Assembly (NCBI GenBank): GCA_965248685.1
Contig: CBDFKC010000003.1
Coordinates: 930,001 to 994,000 of the forward strand
Origin: VYFG01 sp965248685
Lineage (GTDB): Bacteria; Pseudomonadota; Gammaproteobacteria; Arenicellales; Poriferihabitantaceae
DNA: 64,000 nucleotides
Direction: 5' to 3'
The notes under the pieces are model-generated. The model was not told where the DNA came from. It worked only from the letters and a program-made list of their open reading frames with translations, and searched no databases. The stretch's first letter is position 1; each line of letters starts with the position of its first letter. The translations under genes and the position numbers were made by a program. Of the stretch, positions 53,996 to 63,677 are shown one piece after another.

Positions 53996-55438
53996 CTAAT
54001 GGGAAGTTTCAATCTTCCGAATAGCCGGATCAATGCTTAAATCCTGGGCGGCTTTCATCGTCATGATATCCATAAAATTCTGAATATCCGAATCACCCCC
54101 TGCGCTGCCGCTTTGTCCTCCGAACACATGGGTCGGAACTTTACGCTGGGCAAATGCCTCGGCCCAGAATTGCTGGGAAGTCACATAGGCATCAAGCTTC
54201 TGCTGCAATGCATTATCGGCTTCCAGAATCGCCCGCTTTTCATAAGCCGCTGCATCCGCCGCCACTTGGCGCGACTCCGCATCAATGCGCGCACGCTCCA
54301 GCTGAATTTCAGAAGTGTCGCGGTCGATTGCGGCCTGTTCCTTGCGTTGTCGGGCCTCGGTTAAGGCGAGTTGCTTAGAGGTTTCGGCGTTGGTAGTTTT
54401 TTCAATCTGTTCCACCTTGGCAGATGCCTGGCGCTCGGCGACTTCGCGTTCGCCCTTAGCGATTGCGAGTAACCGCTGTTCTTCTTCCTGAACCCGCTTT
54501 TCCCGGGCAATGGCGCGGTCTGCAGCTGCCTGTTGACGTAGCTGCATGCGCTCGCGGAACTTAACGTTTGGCTGTACATGGGTAACCCGGGCAGAGGTCA
54601 TGGTTATACTAAACTTGGAAAACGACTGCTCTTTACGGCGTGGTTGTCCAGTTGCATCACGCAGTTTTTCGACTTTGAAAACCGTCTTGAACTGCTCACC
54701 ATAATCTTCCTGTTGGGTGCCAAGAGAAGCATTCGCGGTGGCCTTGGCTGCCGCGTTTTCGTCGAGTCGAACCCGTTCTTCCACCCGGCGTACCAGAAAA
54801 ATACCGGTTTCCATCTGTCGCTGAAACTCGTTGTTGAACTCGGTCTTACCACCCTGAAAATAATCTTCCGCTGACATTAACGCGGCATTCGCACCCAGGG
54901 TCTCTTGAAAAGCCGGGATCAATTCCGTACGCAGTAAATTCTCTGGGGTCCGATATTGGTGCGCAAGTCTGAGAAAACTTTCTTCGTCGGACGGGAGTTC
55001 GAAACGCGCCGTGGCCTGCACCAGGGCATCAACCTGGTCCAGAAAAACCAGGGACTGGGGCGGCATATTAGCAGACATGGTAGCAGCTTCAGTTTCTGCT
55101 GATACTTCACCACCTCCAGAATTTGACGATTGCACCGACATTGCGTTTTTCCAGGAGTTATAACGCCCAAATAGATAGACGTTAAAACCGACGTCCTTGA
55201 CCATGGATTCGGCACCAGTGATGGTGCGGACGTGGTATTTAAATCCTGGCTCGGCGTAGAAAAATACGCCGTTAAATATCGATACGCTGGCAATCGTCAG
55301 CCCGGTGATTATTGCCACCGGTCTTAGAAATTTCCCAATTCGGGAGCTGCCTTTGGCGGTAATTGTCACGCCGTAAATTAATAGCAATACGCCAATCACA
55401 GCGGCGATTAACAAGATCGTGTTGTTTCCTGAATTCAT
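53996..55438 (-). CDS. SPFH/Band 7-domain membrane protein
   Basis: 480 aa. Two N-terminal hydrophobic segments (TILLIAAVIGVLLLIYGVTI and PVAIITGLTIASVSIFNGVF) anchor a PHB/SPFH domain (about 65-300), followed by a long coiled coil (about 300-430, RQQAAADRAIAREKRVQEEE, then EKTTNAETSKQLALTEARQ). C-terminal GGQSGSAGG linker. Stomatin/prohibitin-like proteins scaffold membrane microdomains or regulate proteases. Substrate unknown; no NfeD partner is adjacent. Confidence 0.88.
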   Translation of the reverse strand: MNSGNNTILLIAAVIGVLLLIYGVTITAKGSSRIGKFLRPVAIITGLTIASVSIFNGVFFYAEPGFKYHVRTITGAESMVKDVGFNVYLFGRYNSWKNAMSVQSSNSGGGEVSAETEAATMSANMPPQSLVFLDQVDALVQATARFELPSDEESFLRLAHQYRTPENLLRTELIPAFQETLGANAALMSAEDYFQGGKTEFNNEFQRQMETGIFLVRRVEERVRLDENAAAKATANASLGTQQEDYGEQFKTVFKVEKLRDATGQPRRKEQSFSKFSITMTSARVTHVQPNVKFRERMQLRQQAAADRAIAREKRVQEEEQRLLAIAKGEREVAERQASAKVEQIEKTTNAETSKQLALTEARQRKEQAAIDRDTSEIQLERARIDAESRQVAADAAAYEKRAILEADNALQQKLDAYVTSQQFWAEAFAQRKVPTHVFGGQSGSAGGDSDIQNFMDIMTMKAAQDLSIDPAIRKIETSH

Positions 55439-55674
55439 ATTATTATCCTCTCTTATAGATGGTTGTTATTTGGGCTCACCTCCTAGGTATTATTTCTTTC
55501 CTTGAATCTTAATATGGGGATAAATTCCAACATTTCAATAGGTTATAGATCTGATAAGTTTGAGATAACATGCTCAATTTGGCCTGGGATATGGATTTGG
55601 CCTCCCGGCCTCTGGGTAATCGAATTAAACAATGAACCCCCATCTATAGCCCATCGTTCGAGTAAAATGGTGCA

Positions 55675-57459
55675 ATGGCCGGCAAAATTCCCAGTTCATT
55701 TATCGATACCCTGATGGCACGGGTAGATATCGTCGACGTTATCGATCGACGGGTGCCATTGACCCGAAAAGGCAAAGAGTTTCAGGCCTGTTGCCCGTTT
55801 CACGAAGAAAAAACCCCATCGTTTACGGTAAGCCCGAGCAAGCAGTTTTATCACTGCTTCGGCTGCGGGGTTCACGGGACTGCAATCGGGTTTTTAATGG
55901 ACTATGCCAATCTTGGATTTGTCGAAGCCGTTGAAGAATTAGCCGATGGCGTGGCGCTTGAAGTACCCAAGGAAAATTCCGGATCGCCGCCCAGTAAACC
56001 AGGCGAGTCCCCAGGCCAATTGCTTGGTATCGTGGAGGACGCGAGCAATTGGTTTCAACAGCAACTGCGAAGTCATATCGACGCCAGAACCGTTATCAGT
56101 TATTTGAAAAATCGCGGTCTGGATGGCCGCACCTGCGCAAGCTTCGGTATTGGTTTCGCTCCGGACAGTTGGGACGGTTTAGTCACCGCCCTCGGTACCA
56201 GCGATACCCGCAAGCAACAAATGATAAAGGCGGGTTTGGTGTCGCGGCGAGACAACACCGAGTCACGTTCTGACGGCCGTGACATCTACGATCGATTCAG
56301 GGGGCGGGTAATATTTCCCATTGAGGATCATCGAGGACGGGTGGTGGCTTTCGGCGGACGTATCCTCGGTGACGGCGAACCGAAATACCTGAATTCCCCG
56401 GAAACACCTTTATTTCATAAGGGCGCGGAGCTTTATGGATTGCACCGGGCGCGCCGCGCCATCGGTGCCGAGAATCGCAGCGTCGTGGTTGAAGGCTATA
56501 TGGACGTGGTCAGCCTGGCTCAATTCGGCGTGGAAAATTGTGTCGCGACCCTCGGAACAGCAACTACTCGCACCCATTTGCAGAGGCTGTTTAGATTAGC
56601 ACCGGAAGTTGTGTTTTGTTTTGACGGCGATCGCGCCGGGCGGGACGCCGCCTGGAAAGCGATGCAGGTTGCGTTGCCGGAAATACAGGACGGCCGCCAG
56701 CTTGGATTTCTGTTCCTGCCGGACGGCGAAGACCCGGACACCATTATTCGTTCAGAAGGGGGACAAGCCTTTCAGCAACGGGTTGCCGAAGCAACATCTC
56801 TGGACCGCTTTCTGTTCGATTCACTGATGTCCCAGGTTGATATGAGTCGGATGGATGGCAAGGCTCGGCTGGTGAGCATGGCCCAACCGTTGATCAATCA
56901 ATTGCCGGAGGGCGCGCTGCGTCAGATGATGCTTGACCGGTTGTCTTCCTTAAGTGGGCTGTCGAGCGAGCGCATTGGTCCAGGTCTGGAGCCAGGTTAC
57001 CAACCTCGCCGTCGAGCCCGCAGCCAACCCCTGGAAGCCGGCCAGCTTTCGCCCATGGCCAGCGCCATCAGCATGCTGATGCAAAACCCTGAACTCGCGG
57101 ACAAGATCGAAGATCCGAGTATCATCGAAAAACTCGATCTGCAGGGAGCCGAACATCTACAACAATTGCATGGGTTAATTCGGGAAAATCCTCAGGCAAA
57201 TACCGCTCGATTGCTGGAACAGTTTCGCGACTCCGGGGTCCATGGATACCTTGAAAAACTGGCTGCCTACCCCACCTCAATACACAGCGAAGCGCTGGAT
57301 CGATATTTTAACGATACCCTGACCAAAATATTGGCCCAGCAGGATGATCAGCGACGCTTGGTCCTGCTCGAAAAGTCCCGGGCGCAGAGTCTGGAGCGGG
57401 AAGAAAAGCAGGAGTTGCTTGAACTGCTCAGCGCGCGTAAGCAGCAAATTAATCAATGA
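55675..57459 (+). CDS. dnaG: DNA primase
   Basis: 594 aa. CHC2 zinc ribbon: Cys40, His43, Cys61, Cys64 in CCPFHEEKT and YHCFGCG. Toprim core: RGRVIFPIEDHRGRVVAFGG, VVVEGYMDVVSL and FCFDGDRAGRDAA with acidic metal ligands. Helicase-binding C-terminal domain retained. Immediately upstream of rpoD, the conserved macromolecular-synthesis order, although rpsU is not in front here. Confidence 0.98.
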   Translation: MAGKIPSSFIDTLMARVDIVDVIDRRVPLTRKGKEFQACCPFHEEKTPSFTVSPSKQFYHCFGCGVHGTAIGFLMDYANLGFVEAVEELADGVALEVPKENSGSPPSKPGESPGQLLGIVEDASNWFQQQLRSHIDARTVISYLKNRGLDGRTCASFGIGFAPDSWDGLVTALGTSDTRKQQMIKAGLVSRRDNTESRSDGRDIYDRFRGRVIFPIEDHRGRVVAFGGRILGDGEPKYLNSPETPLFHKGAELYGLHRARRAIGAENRSVVVEGYMDVVSLAQFGVENCVATLGTATTRTHLQRLFRLAPEVVFCFDGDRAGRDAAWKAMQVALPEIQDGRQLGFLFLPDGEDPDTIIRSEGGQAFQQRVAEATSLDRFLFDSLMSQVDMSRMDGKARLVSMAQPLINQLPEGALRQMMLDRLSSLSGLSSERIGPGLEPGYQPRRRARSQPLEAGQLSPMASAISMLMQNPELADKIEDPSIIEKLDLQGAEHLQQLHGLIRENPQANTARLLEQFRDSGVHGYLEKLAAYPTSIHSEALDRYFNDTLTKILAQQDDQRRLVLLEKSRAQSLEREEKQELLELLSARKQQINQ

Positions 57460-57706
57460 CATTGTCACCGGTTGTATATTTCGGCTAAAAACTGCTGATT
57501 TTTAAGCCAAAATTTTTCAAATTCACCGATTTTTGGATGAATTATGGTGTTTTACAGGATATAATCCGCGGTCGCCTTTTTTGGCCGGGTCGGAAACAGG
57601 AAACTTACCCTGGCAATAGGCTACAGGGGCCGGACAGAAGCTCCGAACAGGCAGTTAGACATAGATCGGCACAAGCATTTTATTTACCAACTCAGATACT
57701 TATTCC

Positions 57707-59644
57707 ATGGCAAAAAAATCCAGCAAAGCAGTTGTAAAAGAGGACGTAATTGACGATTCCGTGGAGACTGTCGATGAGGAATCAAAAGTAGTAGAAGCTG
57801 AAGGCGCTGGGGAATCAGCAGATCCTATCGCGGCTTTGCCGGAAAACACGAAGCCACAATCTGATTTAAAAAAGCTGGTTCTTAAAGGAAAGTCCCAGGG
57901 CTTTTTGACTTACGCAGAAATTAACGACCATCTGCCGGAGAACATGCACGACACCGACCAGATCGAAGTGGTCGTGAACATGATCAATGACATGGGTATT
58001 GAGGTGGTGGATAAAGCCCCCGATACGGACAATATTGAACTCAAGCGTGATAACCCGGAAGACGAGGAAGTCGCCGAGGAAGTTGGTGCAGTTCTTAAAA
58101 CCGCGGTAGAAAGTGAATTCGGCCGAACCACCGATCCTGTGCGCATGTATATGCGTGAAATGGGAACGGTGGAACTGCTAACCCGGGAAGACGAAATTGC
58201 CCTGGCCAAACGGATTGAAGCGGGTAATCGACAGGTCGCCCAGGCCGTCGCCTTGACCCCTGGTGCGATGCGTTTGCTGATCTCATTCACCGATAAAATT
58301 GAAGCTGGGGAAATGAAGTTGTCTGAAGTCGTAGTCGACTTTATGGAGCTTAACGCCCTCGATGATGAAACCGTTGCCACCCCTGGAGAGCCGGGACAGA
58401 ATGCGGCGGAAGTGGAAGAAGGACCGAGTGGCCCGGATTATGAAGAAGCCATCGAGCGTTTCAAACGCATGCGCAAGATTTGGAAACTGCTGGAAAATGC
58501 CTGGGCCAAGAATGGTATCGATAGCAAGCTGGCGCTGAAACATAGAAAAGCGCTTGGTGATGAACTGCTTCAGATTAAATTCGTTCCTGCTAAATTTGAA
58601 ATTATCACCGCGACCCTGCGTAACAGTATGGACGAGGTTCGTTTATGCGAACGCAGTATCGCTAAATACTGCGTGACCTATGGCAAAGTGCCACGTAAAC
58701 GCTTCCTGAAAAATTTTGTGGGCAATGAAACGTCGACTACCTGGTTTGAGCAGTTAATCGAAGCCAGCCCGAACGAAGCGCCGCGGCTGCATCAATTTGC
58801 CGAAACCGTTTCTGAGTTCCAGCAGCAGCTGCTCAAGTGCCAGGAAGGTACTGGCCTTGAATTGGTGGAACTGAAAGATCTGAGCCGTAAATTGTCAATC
58901 GGCGAGGCTAAAGCACGCCGTGCCAAGAAGGAAATGGTCGAAGCCAACCTGCGACTGGTTATTTCTATCGCCAAGAAATACACCAACCGCGGTTTACAAT
59001 TCCTGGACCTGATCCAGGAAGGAAATATTGGCTTGATGAAAGCGGTTGATAAATTTGAATATCGCCGCGGCTATAAATTTTCGACCTATGCAACCTGGTG
59101 GATTCGCCAAGCGATTACCCGGTCGATTGCCGACCAGGCCCGCACCATTCGTATTCCGGTGCATATGATCGAGACCATCAATAAATTGAATCGGGTATCT
59201 CGCCAGGTGCTTCAGGAAAAAGGTCGTGAGGCATTGCCGGAAGAACTGGCTGAAAAGATGGAGTTGTCCGAAGACAAAATCCGTAAGGTACTCAAAATCG
59301 CCAAAGAGCCAATCTCCATGGAGATGCCTATCGGCGACGACGAAGATTCACACCTGGGTGATTTTATCGAAGATAAAAACATCAAAGCGCCACTGGATAT
59401 CGCAACCGGCGCCGGTCTCAAATTCGCTACAACAGAAATACTCGAGTCGTTAACCGAACGCGAAGCCAAGGTGCTACAAATGCGATTCGGTATCGGCATG
59501 AACACCGACCATACCCTGGAAGAAGTAGGTAAACAGTTTGATGTCACTAGAGAACGTATCCGGCAAATAGAAGCCAAGGCCCTGAGAAAGCTACGGCACC
59601 CGAGTCGATCGGATCACTTACGCAGTTTTTTGGATACCACCTAG
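57707..59644 (+). CDS. rpoD: RNA polymerase sigma-70 factor
   Basis: 645 aa primary sigma factor. Region 1.1 is acidic; 1.2 DPVRMYMREMGTVELLTRE; non-conserved insert; region 2 NLRLVISIAKKYTNRGLQFL and YKFSTYATWWIRQAITRSI; region 3; region 4.2 HTH with DVTRERIRQIEAKALRKLR. All parts of a housekeeping sigma are present. A long leader (57460-57706) separates it from dnaG. Confidence 0.98.
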   Translation: MAKKSSKAVVKEDVIDDSVETVDEESKVVEAEGAGESADPIAALPENTKPQSDLKKLVLKGKSQGFLTYAEINDHLPENMHDTDQIEVVVNMINDMGIEVVDKAPDTDNIELKRDNPEDEEVAEEVGAVLKTAVESEFGRTTDPVRMYMREMGTVELLTREDEIALAKRIEAGNRQVAQAVALTPGAMRLLISFTDKIEAGEMKLSEVVVDFMELNALDDETVATPGEPGQNAAEVEEGPSGPDYEEAIERFKRMRKIWKLLENAWAKNGIDSKLALKHRKALGDELLQIKFVPAKFEIITATLRNSMDEVRLCERSIAKYCVTYGKVPRKRFLKNFVGNETSTTWFEQLIEASPNEAPRLHQFAETVSEFQQQLLKCQEGTGLELVELKDLSRKLSIGEAKARRAKKEMVEANLRLVISIAKKYTNRGLQFLDLIQEGNIGLMKAVDKFEYRRGYKFSTYATWWIRQAITRSIADQARTIRIPVHMIETINKLNRVSRQVLQEKGREALPEELAEKMELSEDKIRKVLKIAKEPISMEMPIGDDEDSHLGDFIEDKNIKAPLDIATGAGLKFATTEILESLTEREAKVLQMRFGIGMNTDHTLEEVGKQFDVTRERIRQIEAKALRKLRHPSRSDHLRSFLDTT

Positions 59645-59761
59645 GAAAACAAGACGGTATTCATTCCAGTAAACCCAGTTTTCCTGGTAACGCCGGAGTC
59701 TAGAAAAAAGTCTCGCACGGAGCGCGAGCCAACATAAACAAAAAGGATACCCATCCCATAC

Positions 59762-59838
59762 GGGCCTGTAGCTCAGCTGGTTAGAGCAGTGGACTCATAA
59801 TCCATTGGTCGTAGGTTCAAGTCCTACCGGGCCCACCA
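59762..59838 (+). tRNA. tRNA with CAT anticodon, probably tRNA-Ile2 (lysidine type)
   Basis: 77 bases including encoded CCA. Seven-base acceptor GGGCCTG pairs with CGGGCCC (one G-T); D arm GCTC/GAGC; anticodon stem GTGGA/TCCAT with loop CTCATAA, giving anticodon CAT; T arm GTAGG-TTCAAGT-CCTAC. The TTGGTCG variable region and TTCAAGT loop resemble E. coli ileX, the CAU tRNA read as Ile after lysidine modification, rather than elongator Met; that assignment is inferred. Confidence 0.95.
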
Positions 59839-59842
59839 TACT

Positions 59843-60724
59843 TCAATTTTGATGCTGAATCCAGCCGATAAATATCTCGGTAGCAGCGCTGCGTTCCAAA
59901 GCGCGGGACGAGCAGGAAAGATAATATCCTGCGCCCTCAATCGCCAAGTCTGATAAAAAGAAAAGCTCCCCAGAATCCAGTTCATTTTGGACCAGGTCAT
60001 CCCACAGCGCGATACCCTGGCCATCGATGACAGCTTGCACACGGTCGTTGGAATCTGGAATGACCAGACGATTTTGCATTGGATGATATTCCAGTCCGGC
60101 AAGCTGATGCCATTGTTGCCATCCGGTACTACCGGAGCTATCCGCTAGCAGGGGAATTTCTCTTAGCGCTCGCTCTAATCCGATTTTCTGAACCTGTTTT
60201 GTGACTGATGCATTCGCCGTTGGTCGAGCCGGACAATTGAAAAGAAGTGTACGGTCAAGTTCGTGATCCGACTTATCCCAATCCCCAACGCCCCAGCAGA
60301 TCGCGACGTCGATATCGGATTGTGGTAGATCAGCGATCCCGGTGATCGGTTCTACCCGAACGGCGATGCTCGGGTTGGCTTCCATGAATGACATCAACCG
60401 GGACGATAACCAACGCGAAAAGAAATAGGTGAGTGCGCCGATTGTGATCATGTCGGGTGTTGTCTCTTTGAGCTGACGGATATCCCGGTCGAGCTGGCCG
60501 AAGGCCAGTTGCGCGCTGTGCATCAGCTTTTCACCTTTGGGGGTGATATGGAGTCGCTGACCCTTTCGTTCAAATACGGGAAATCGCAGTTCGTCCTCCA
60601 GCTTCCGGATCTGATAACTGACAGATGCTTTTGAGAGATTCAGTTCTGAGGCGGCAGCCGTAACGCTCTCATGACGGGCAACGGCGGTAAAGACTCTTAG
60701 GGTGTCGTAGGATCTGAAGGGCAT
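59843..60724 (-). CDS. LysR-family transcriptional regulator
   Basis: 293 aa. N-terminal HTH: LRVFTAVARHESVTAAASEL, then NLSKASVSYQIRKLEDELRF and the wing PVFERKGQRLHITPKGE. The rest is the inducer-binding domain. GcvA-like in sequence style. It is divergent from the GcvT-like/ligase/crotonase operon with a 120-base shared promoter region, so it probably controls that operon with its substrate as inducer. Confidence 0.95.
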   Translation of the reverse strand: MPFRSYDTLRVFTAVARHESVTAAASELNLSKASVSYQIRKLEDELRFPVFERKGQRLHITPKGEKLMHSAQLAFGQLDRDIRQLKETTPDMITIGALTYFFSRWLSSRLMSFMEANPSIAVRVEPITGIADLPQSDIDVAICWGVGDWDKSDHELDRTLLFNCPARPTANASVTKQVQKIGLERALREIPLLADSSGSTGWQQWHQLAGLEYHPMQNRLVIPDSNDRVQAVIDGQGIALWDDLVQNELDSGELFFLSDLAIEGAGYYLSCSSRALERSAATEIFIGWIQHQN

Positions 60725-60844
60725 CTTTATTGTTCGAAAAATACTAACAACTTGTCCGAGAATTTGAAATATCCGTAGCTAATATACTGTGGTTAAATCA
60801 CTTTTCCAAAGATTATATCCCTCACTGTATCAAGAACCCTAACA

Positions 60845-62041
60845 TTGATTAACTCAAATAATCTGCAAATCGCAGTCTCCGTGCATCAAACCGAGATTGA
60901 ACGCCCCAATGAATTAGCACGGACCATGGCGCCCCACCCGCTTATCCATCAGGAGTTACCCTACGATCCCACTTATTTCGTCTATAACCGGCGTCTCGCT
61001 ACTGCGAGCCTGAATAATCTGAGCGCGGACGACGTGTATTGGCGGGTTCGACAAAGCGTCATCCTGCGGCACACGGGGGAATTACCCCTGGAGATTCGGG
61101 GACCTGACGCGGAGACTCTTCTTAACCGTGTGTTTACCCGTGATATCGCAAAGAACCGCGTGGGTCGCTGCAGTTATCAGTTCGCCTGCTACGACCATGG
61201 GGGCATGATTACCGACGGCGTCCTGGTTCGACTGGCCGAGGATCGCTTTTGGTTCGGCCAGGCAGATGGTGATCTGTTTTCCTGGCTGCTCGCCAATGCC
61301 CGAGGGCTTAATGCTGAAGTGTTTGACCCTGGCGTCTGGGTCAGTCAGGTGCAGGGGCCAAAATCTCTCGAGGTACTGGCGAATGCCGTGGATGGGCCAA
61401 TGCCGGAACCATTCAGGTACTTCGATATGGCTGAGGTCACTATTGCGGGTCAACCGGTAGTGCTGACCCGTTCCGGATTCACCAATGAACTCGGCTGGGA
61501 ATTCTATATGTTGCCGGACACCGATATTGATGCCGTGGGAGAACGAATACTCGAAGCAGGCAAGCCGTTTGGCATGACGCCGACCTCCGCGGATGCGTTT
61601 CGTGCCCGACGAATCGAAGCCGGATTGTTGAATGCCGGTTCGGATTTTGACGAGACGACCACCCCATTCGATGTGGGATTGGGCCATATGGTGGAATTCA
61701 ACAAGGGCGAATTCTGTGGACGCGAAGCATTATTTCATGCGGATAAGCGATGCCGCACCTGGGGGTTACGTACAGAAGGTGGTGTTGCCCAGATTGGACG
61801 CACGTTGAGATCCAATGGTTCGGATGCAGGGGTTGTCTGCTCCAGTGGCTGGTCTCCCTACCAGCAATGCGGTGTGGCCATTGTCAGACTCGATGATGTG
61901 GATTCCGTTCCAGATGCAGATTTTGAAGTTGTTTGCACCGACGGTGAGGTGCGGAATGCACGAACCTGTACGACTCCAATGTACGATGAGCGACGAGAAA
62001 TTCCGCGCGGCCTCAAGATTGCCATTCCTGAAGTGGCCTAA
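60845..62041 (+). CDS. GcvT-family tetrahydrofolate-dependent aminomethyl/methyltransferase (DmdA-like?)
   Basis: 398 aa with TTG start as drawn; an ATG at 60926 is possible, since neither has a good ribosome site. GcvT fold: LPLEIRGPDAETLLNRVFTR, GRCSYQFACYDHGGMITDGV, QGPKSLEVLAN, TRSGFTNELGWEFYM, and the C-terminal barrel VEFNKGEFCGREAL. The family moves a one-carbon unit to THF and includes glycine cleavage T protein, dimethylglycine demethylases and DMSP demethylase DmdA. It is followed by an acyl-CoA ligase and a crotonase, the order of activities in DMSP demethylation (DmdA, DmdB, DmdD), but key DmdA residues are not checked. Confidence 0.8.
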   Translation: MINSNNLQIAVSVHQTEIERPNELARTMAPHPLIHQELPYDPTYFVYNRRLATASLNNLSADDVYWRVRQSVILRHTGELPLEIRGPDAETLLNRVFTRDIAKNRVGRCSYQFACYDHGGMITDGVLVRLAEDRFWFGQADGDLFSWLLANARGLNAEVFDPGVWVSQVQGPKSLEVLANAVDGPMPEPFRYFDMAEVTIAGQPVVLTRSGFTNELGWEFYMLPDTDIDAVGERILEAGKPFGMTPTSADAFRARRIEAGLLNAGSDFDETTTPFDVGLGHMVEFNKGEFCGREALFHADKRCRTWGLRTEGGVAQIGRTLRSNGSDAGVVCSSGWSPYQQCGVAIVRLDDVDSVPDADFEVVCTDGEVRNARTCTTPMYDERREIPRGLKIAIPEVA

Positions 62042-62060
62042 AGTGGCTTGAGGGAACATC

Positions 62061-63677
62061 ATGTATGACATCCGTCTGACTGAAGCACTCTTTCCGCCAC
62101 AAACCGACGCGGAACTTCGTGACATCACTGTTGGCGAGTTATTAAGAGAGACCGCTGGTCGCTATCCCGATGCCACAGCACTGGTCGATGTTGCCATCGA
62201 CGGAATGGTTGGGCAGGAATGGAGTTACCGTGAGTTGCTGGAAACGAGTGAGCGACTCGCTGTTGGTCTTGCTTCGCGATTCGAGCCCGGTGAGCGGGTT
62301 GTTGTATGGGCACCAAATATACCCCAGTGGTTATTCATGGAGTATGCCTGCGCGTTCTCGGGTGTGGTACTTATCACAGCGAACCCATCGTTCCAGGAAA
62401 AAGAACTGCGATATGTGCTCGAACAATCCGGTGCAGTGGCATTGTTTCTGGTGAGCAGTTTTCGCGGCAATCCGATGGCGGACATCGCGCAACAGGCAAT
62501 CAAGGGTAACGACCAGATTCGAGAAGTGGTTGATCTAGAAGATGAGGTAGCTTTATTTGGAAAAGAATTGGAGTTATCCGAGTTGCCTATAGTTAAATCC
62601 ACGGACCCTGCCCAGATTCAATACACGTCCGGAACAACTGGCTTCCCAAAAGGCGCTGTGCTATCGCACTACAACTTGGTGAACAACGCCCGTCTATTTG
62701 CTGCAAGAAAGAACGTTCACCAGCAATCTGTATGGGCAAATTTTATGCCGATGTTTCACACGGCCGGCTGTGCCACCACCGCGTTGGGATCCTTGCAAGC
62801 AGGATGCAAAATGCTCCTGATAAAGCTTTTCGATGCCAATAGTCTGGCCCGACTGATCGAAAGCGAAGGTATTACCACGTTTTTTGCTGTGCCCACTATG
62901 CTCGTAGGGTTGTTGGAAGCCCTGGAAAGCGAGCCACATGACATGTCGACCATGGAAGTTATAACCACAGGCGGTGCGCCAGTAGCCCCTGAATTGGTAA
63001 GAAAGGTACGGGATCGACTTGGATGCAGCCTGCAATCGGCTTTCGGGCAGACCGAGGCTTCACCGATGATCTGCCTCAATCACGAAAATGTCACCATCGA
63101 TGACATCTGCTATTCGGCCGGGCAACCCCTGCCGCACACCAGTGTGTCAATTCGTGACCCTGAAACCGGTGCGGTACTTGATGTCGGAGTCGTAGGAGAG
63201 ATTTGCGCCAAGGGATACAACGTGATGATCGGATATCACGACAATGAAGAGGCCACCCGCGCCGCCATCGATGCGGACAGCTGGTTGCATACCGGGGATC
63301 TTGGAAAACTCGATGAACGCGGCTTTATCCGGGTTACAGGTCGGGTCAAAGATATGATCATACGTGGCGGCGAGAATCACTTTCCTGCCGAAATTGAAAA
63401 CACGTTGATTGAGCACCCCCAGGTAGCAGAGGTTGCCGTTGTCGGTATCCCTGATGAAAAATGGGGTGAGGTGATTGCGGCATTCATCAGAACAGAAGAT
63501 GGTGGTCTTTTGGATACTGATGACCTGAAAGCATTTTGTCGCCAGCACCTTTCGCCACAAAAAACACCATCAATCTGGCAACTCGTGGACGCTTTCCCTT
63601 TGACGGGCTCCGGCAAAATTCAAAAGTTCAGAATTCGGGAGAAGTTTCTTTCGGGCGATTATGGAAAAATGATATGA
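62061..63677 (+). CDS. AMP-dependent acyl-CoA ligase
   Basis: 538 aa, ATG with GAGGGA nine bases upstream. Adenylating motifs: YTSGTTGFPKGAVLSH (A3), FGQTEASPMICLNHE (A5), WLHTGDLGKLDERGFIRVTG (A7/A8) and the catalytic Lys in LTGSGKIQKF (A10). Activates a carboxylic acid to its CoA thioester. In this setting it may act on a product of the GcvT-like enzyme such as methylmercaptopropionate (DmdB role) or on another short-chain acid. Stop overlaps the next start (ATGA), so the genes are coupled. Confidence 0.94.
   Translation: MYDIRLTEALFPPQTDAELRDITVGELLRETAGRYPDATALVDVAIDGMVGQEWSYRELLETSERLAVGLASRFEPGERVVVWAPNIPQWLFMEYACAFSGVVLITANPSFQEKELRYVLEQSGAVALFLVSSFRGNPMADIAQQAIKGNDQIREVVDLEDEVALFGKELELSELPIVKSTDPAQIQYTSGTTGFPKGAVLSHYNLVNNARLFAARKNVHQQSVWANFMPMFHTAGCATTALGSLQAGCKMLLIKLFDANSLARLIESEGITTFFAVPTMLVGLLEALESEPHDMSTMEVITTGGAPVAPELVRKVRDRLGCSLQSAFGQTEASPMICLNHENVTIDDICYSAGQPLPHTSVSIRDPETGAVLDVGVVGEICAKGYNVMIGYHDNEEATRAAIDADSWLHTGDLGKLDERGFIRVTGRVKDMIIRGGENHFPAEIENTLIEHPQVAEVAVVGIPDEKWGEVIAAFIRTEDGGLLDTDDLKAFCRQHLSPQKTPSIWQLVDAFPLTGSGKIQKFRIREKFLSGDYGKMI

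Noticed and set aside
57537..57737. Short frame in the rpoD leader
   Set aside because: It overlaps the rpoD start in another frame, has no ribosome site and no recognisable product.
60845..62041. Firm naming of the GcvT-like gene as dmdA
   Set aside because: Neighbours fit, but I could not confirm DmdA-specific residues, and other GcvT-family demethylases also sit in such operons.
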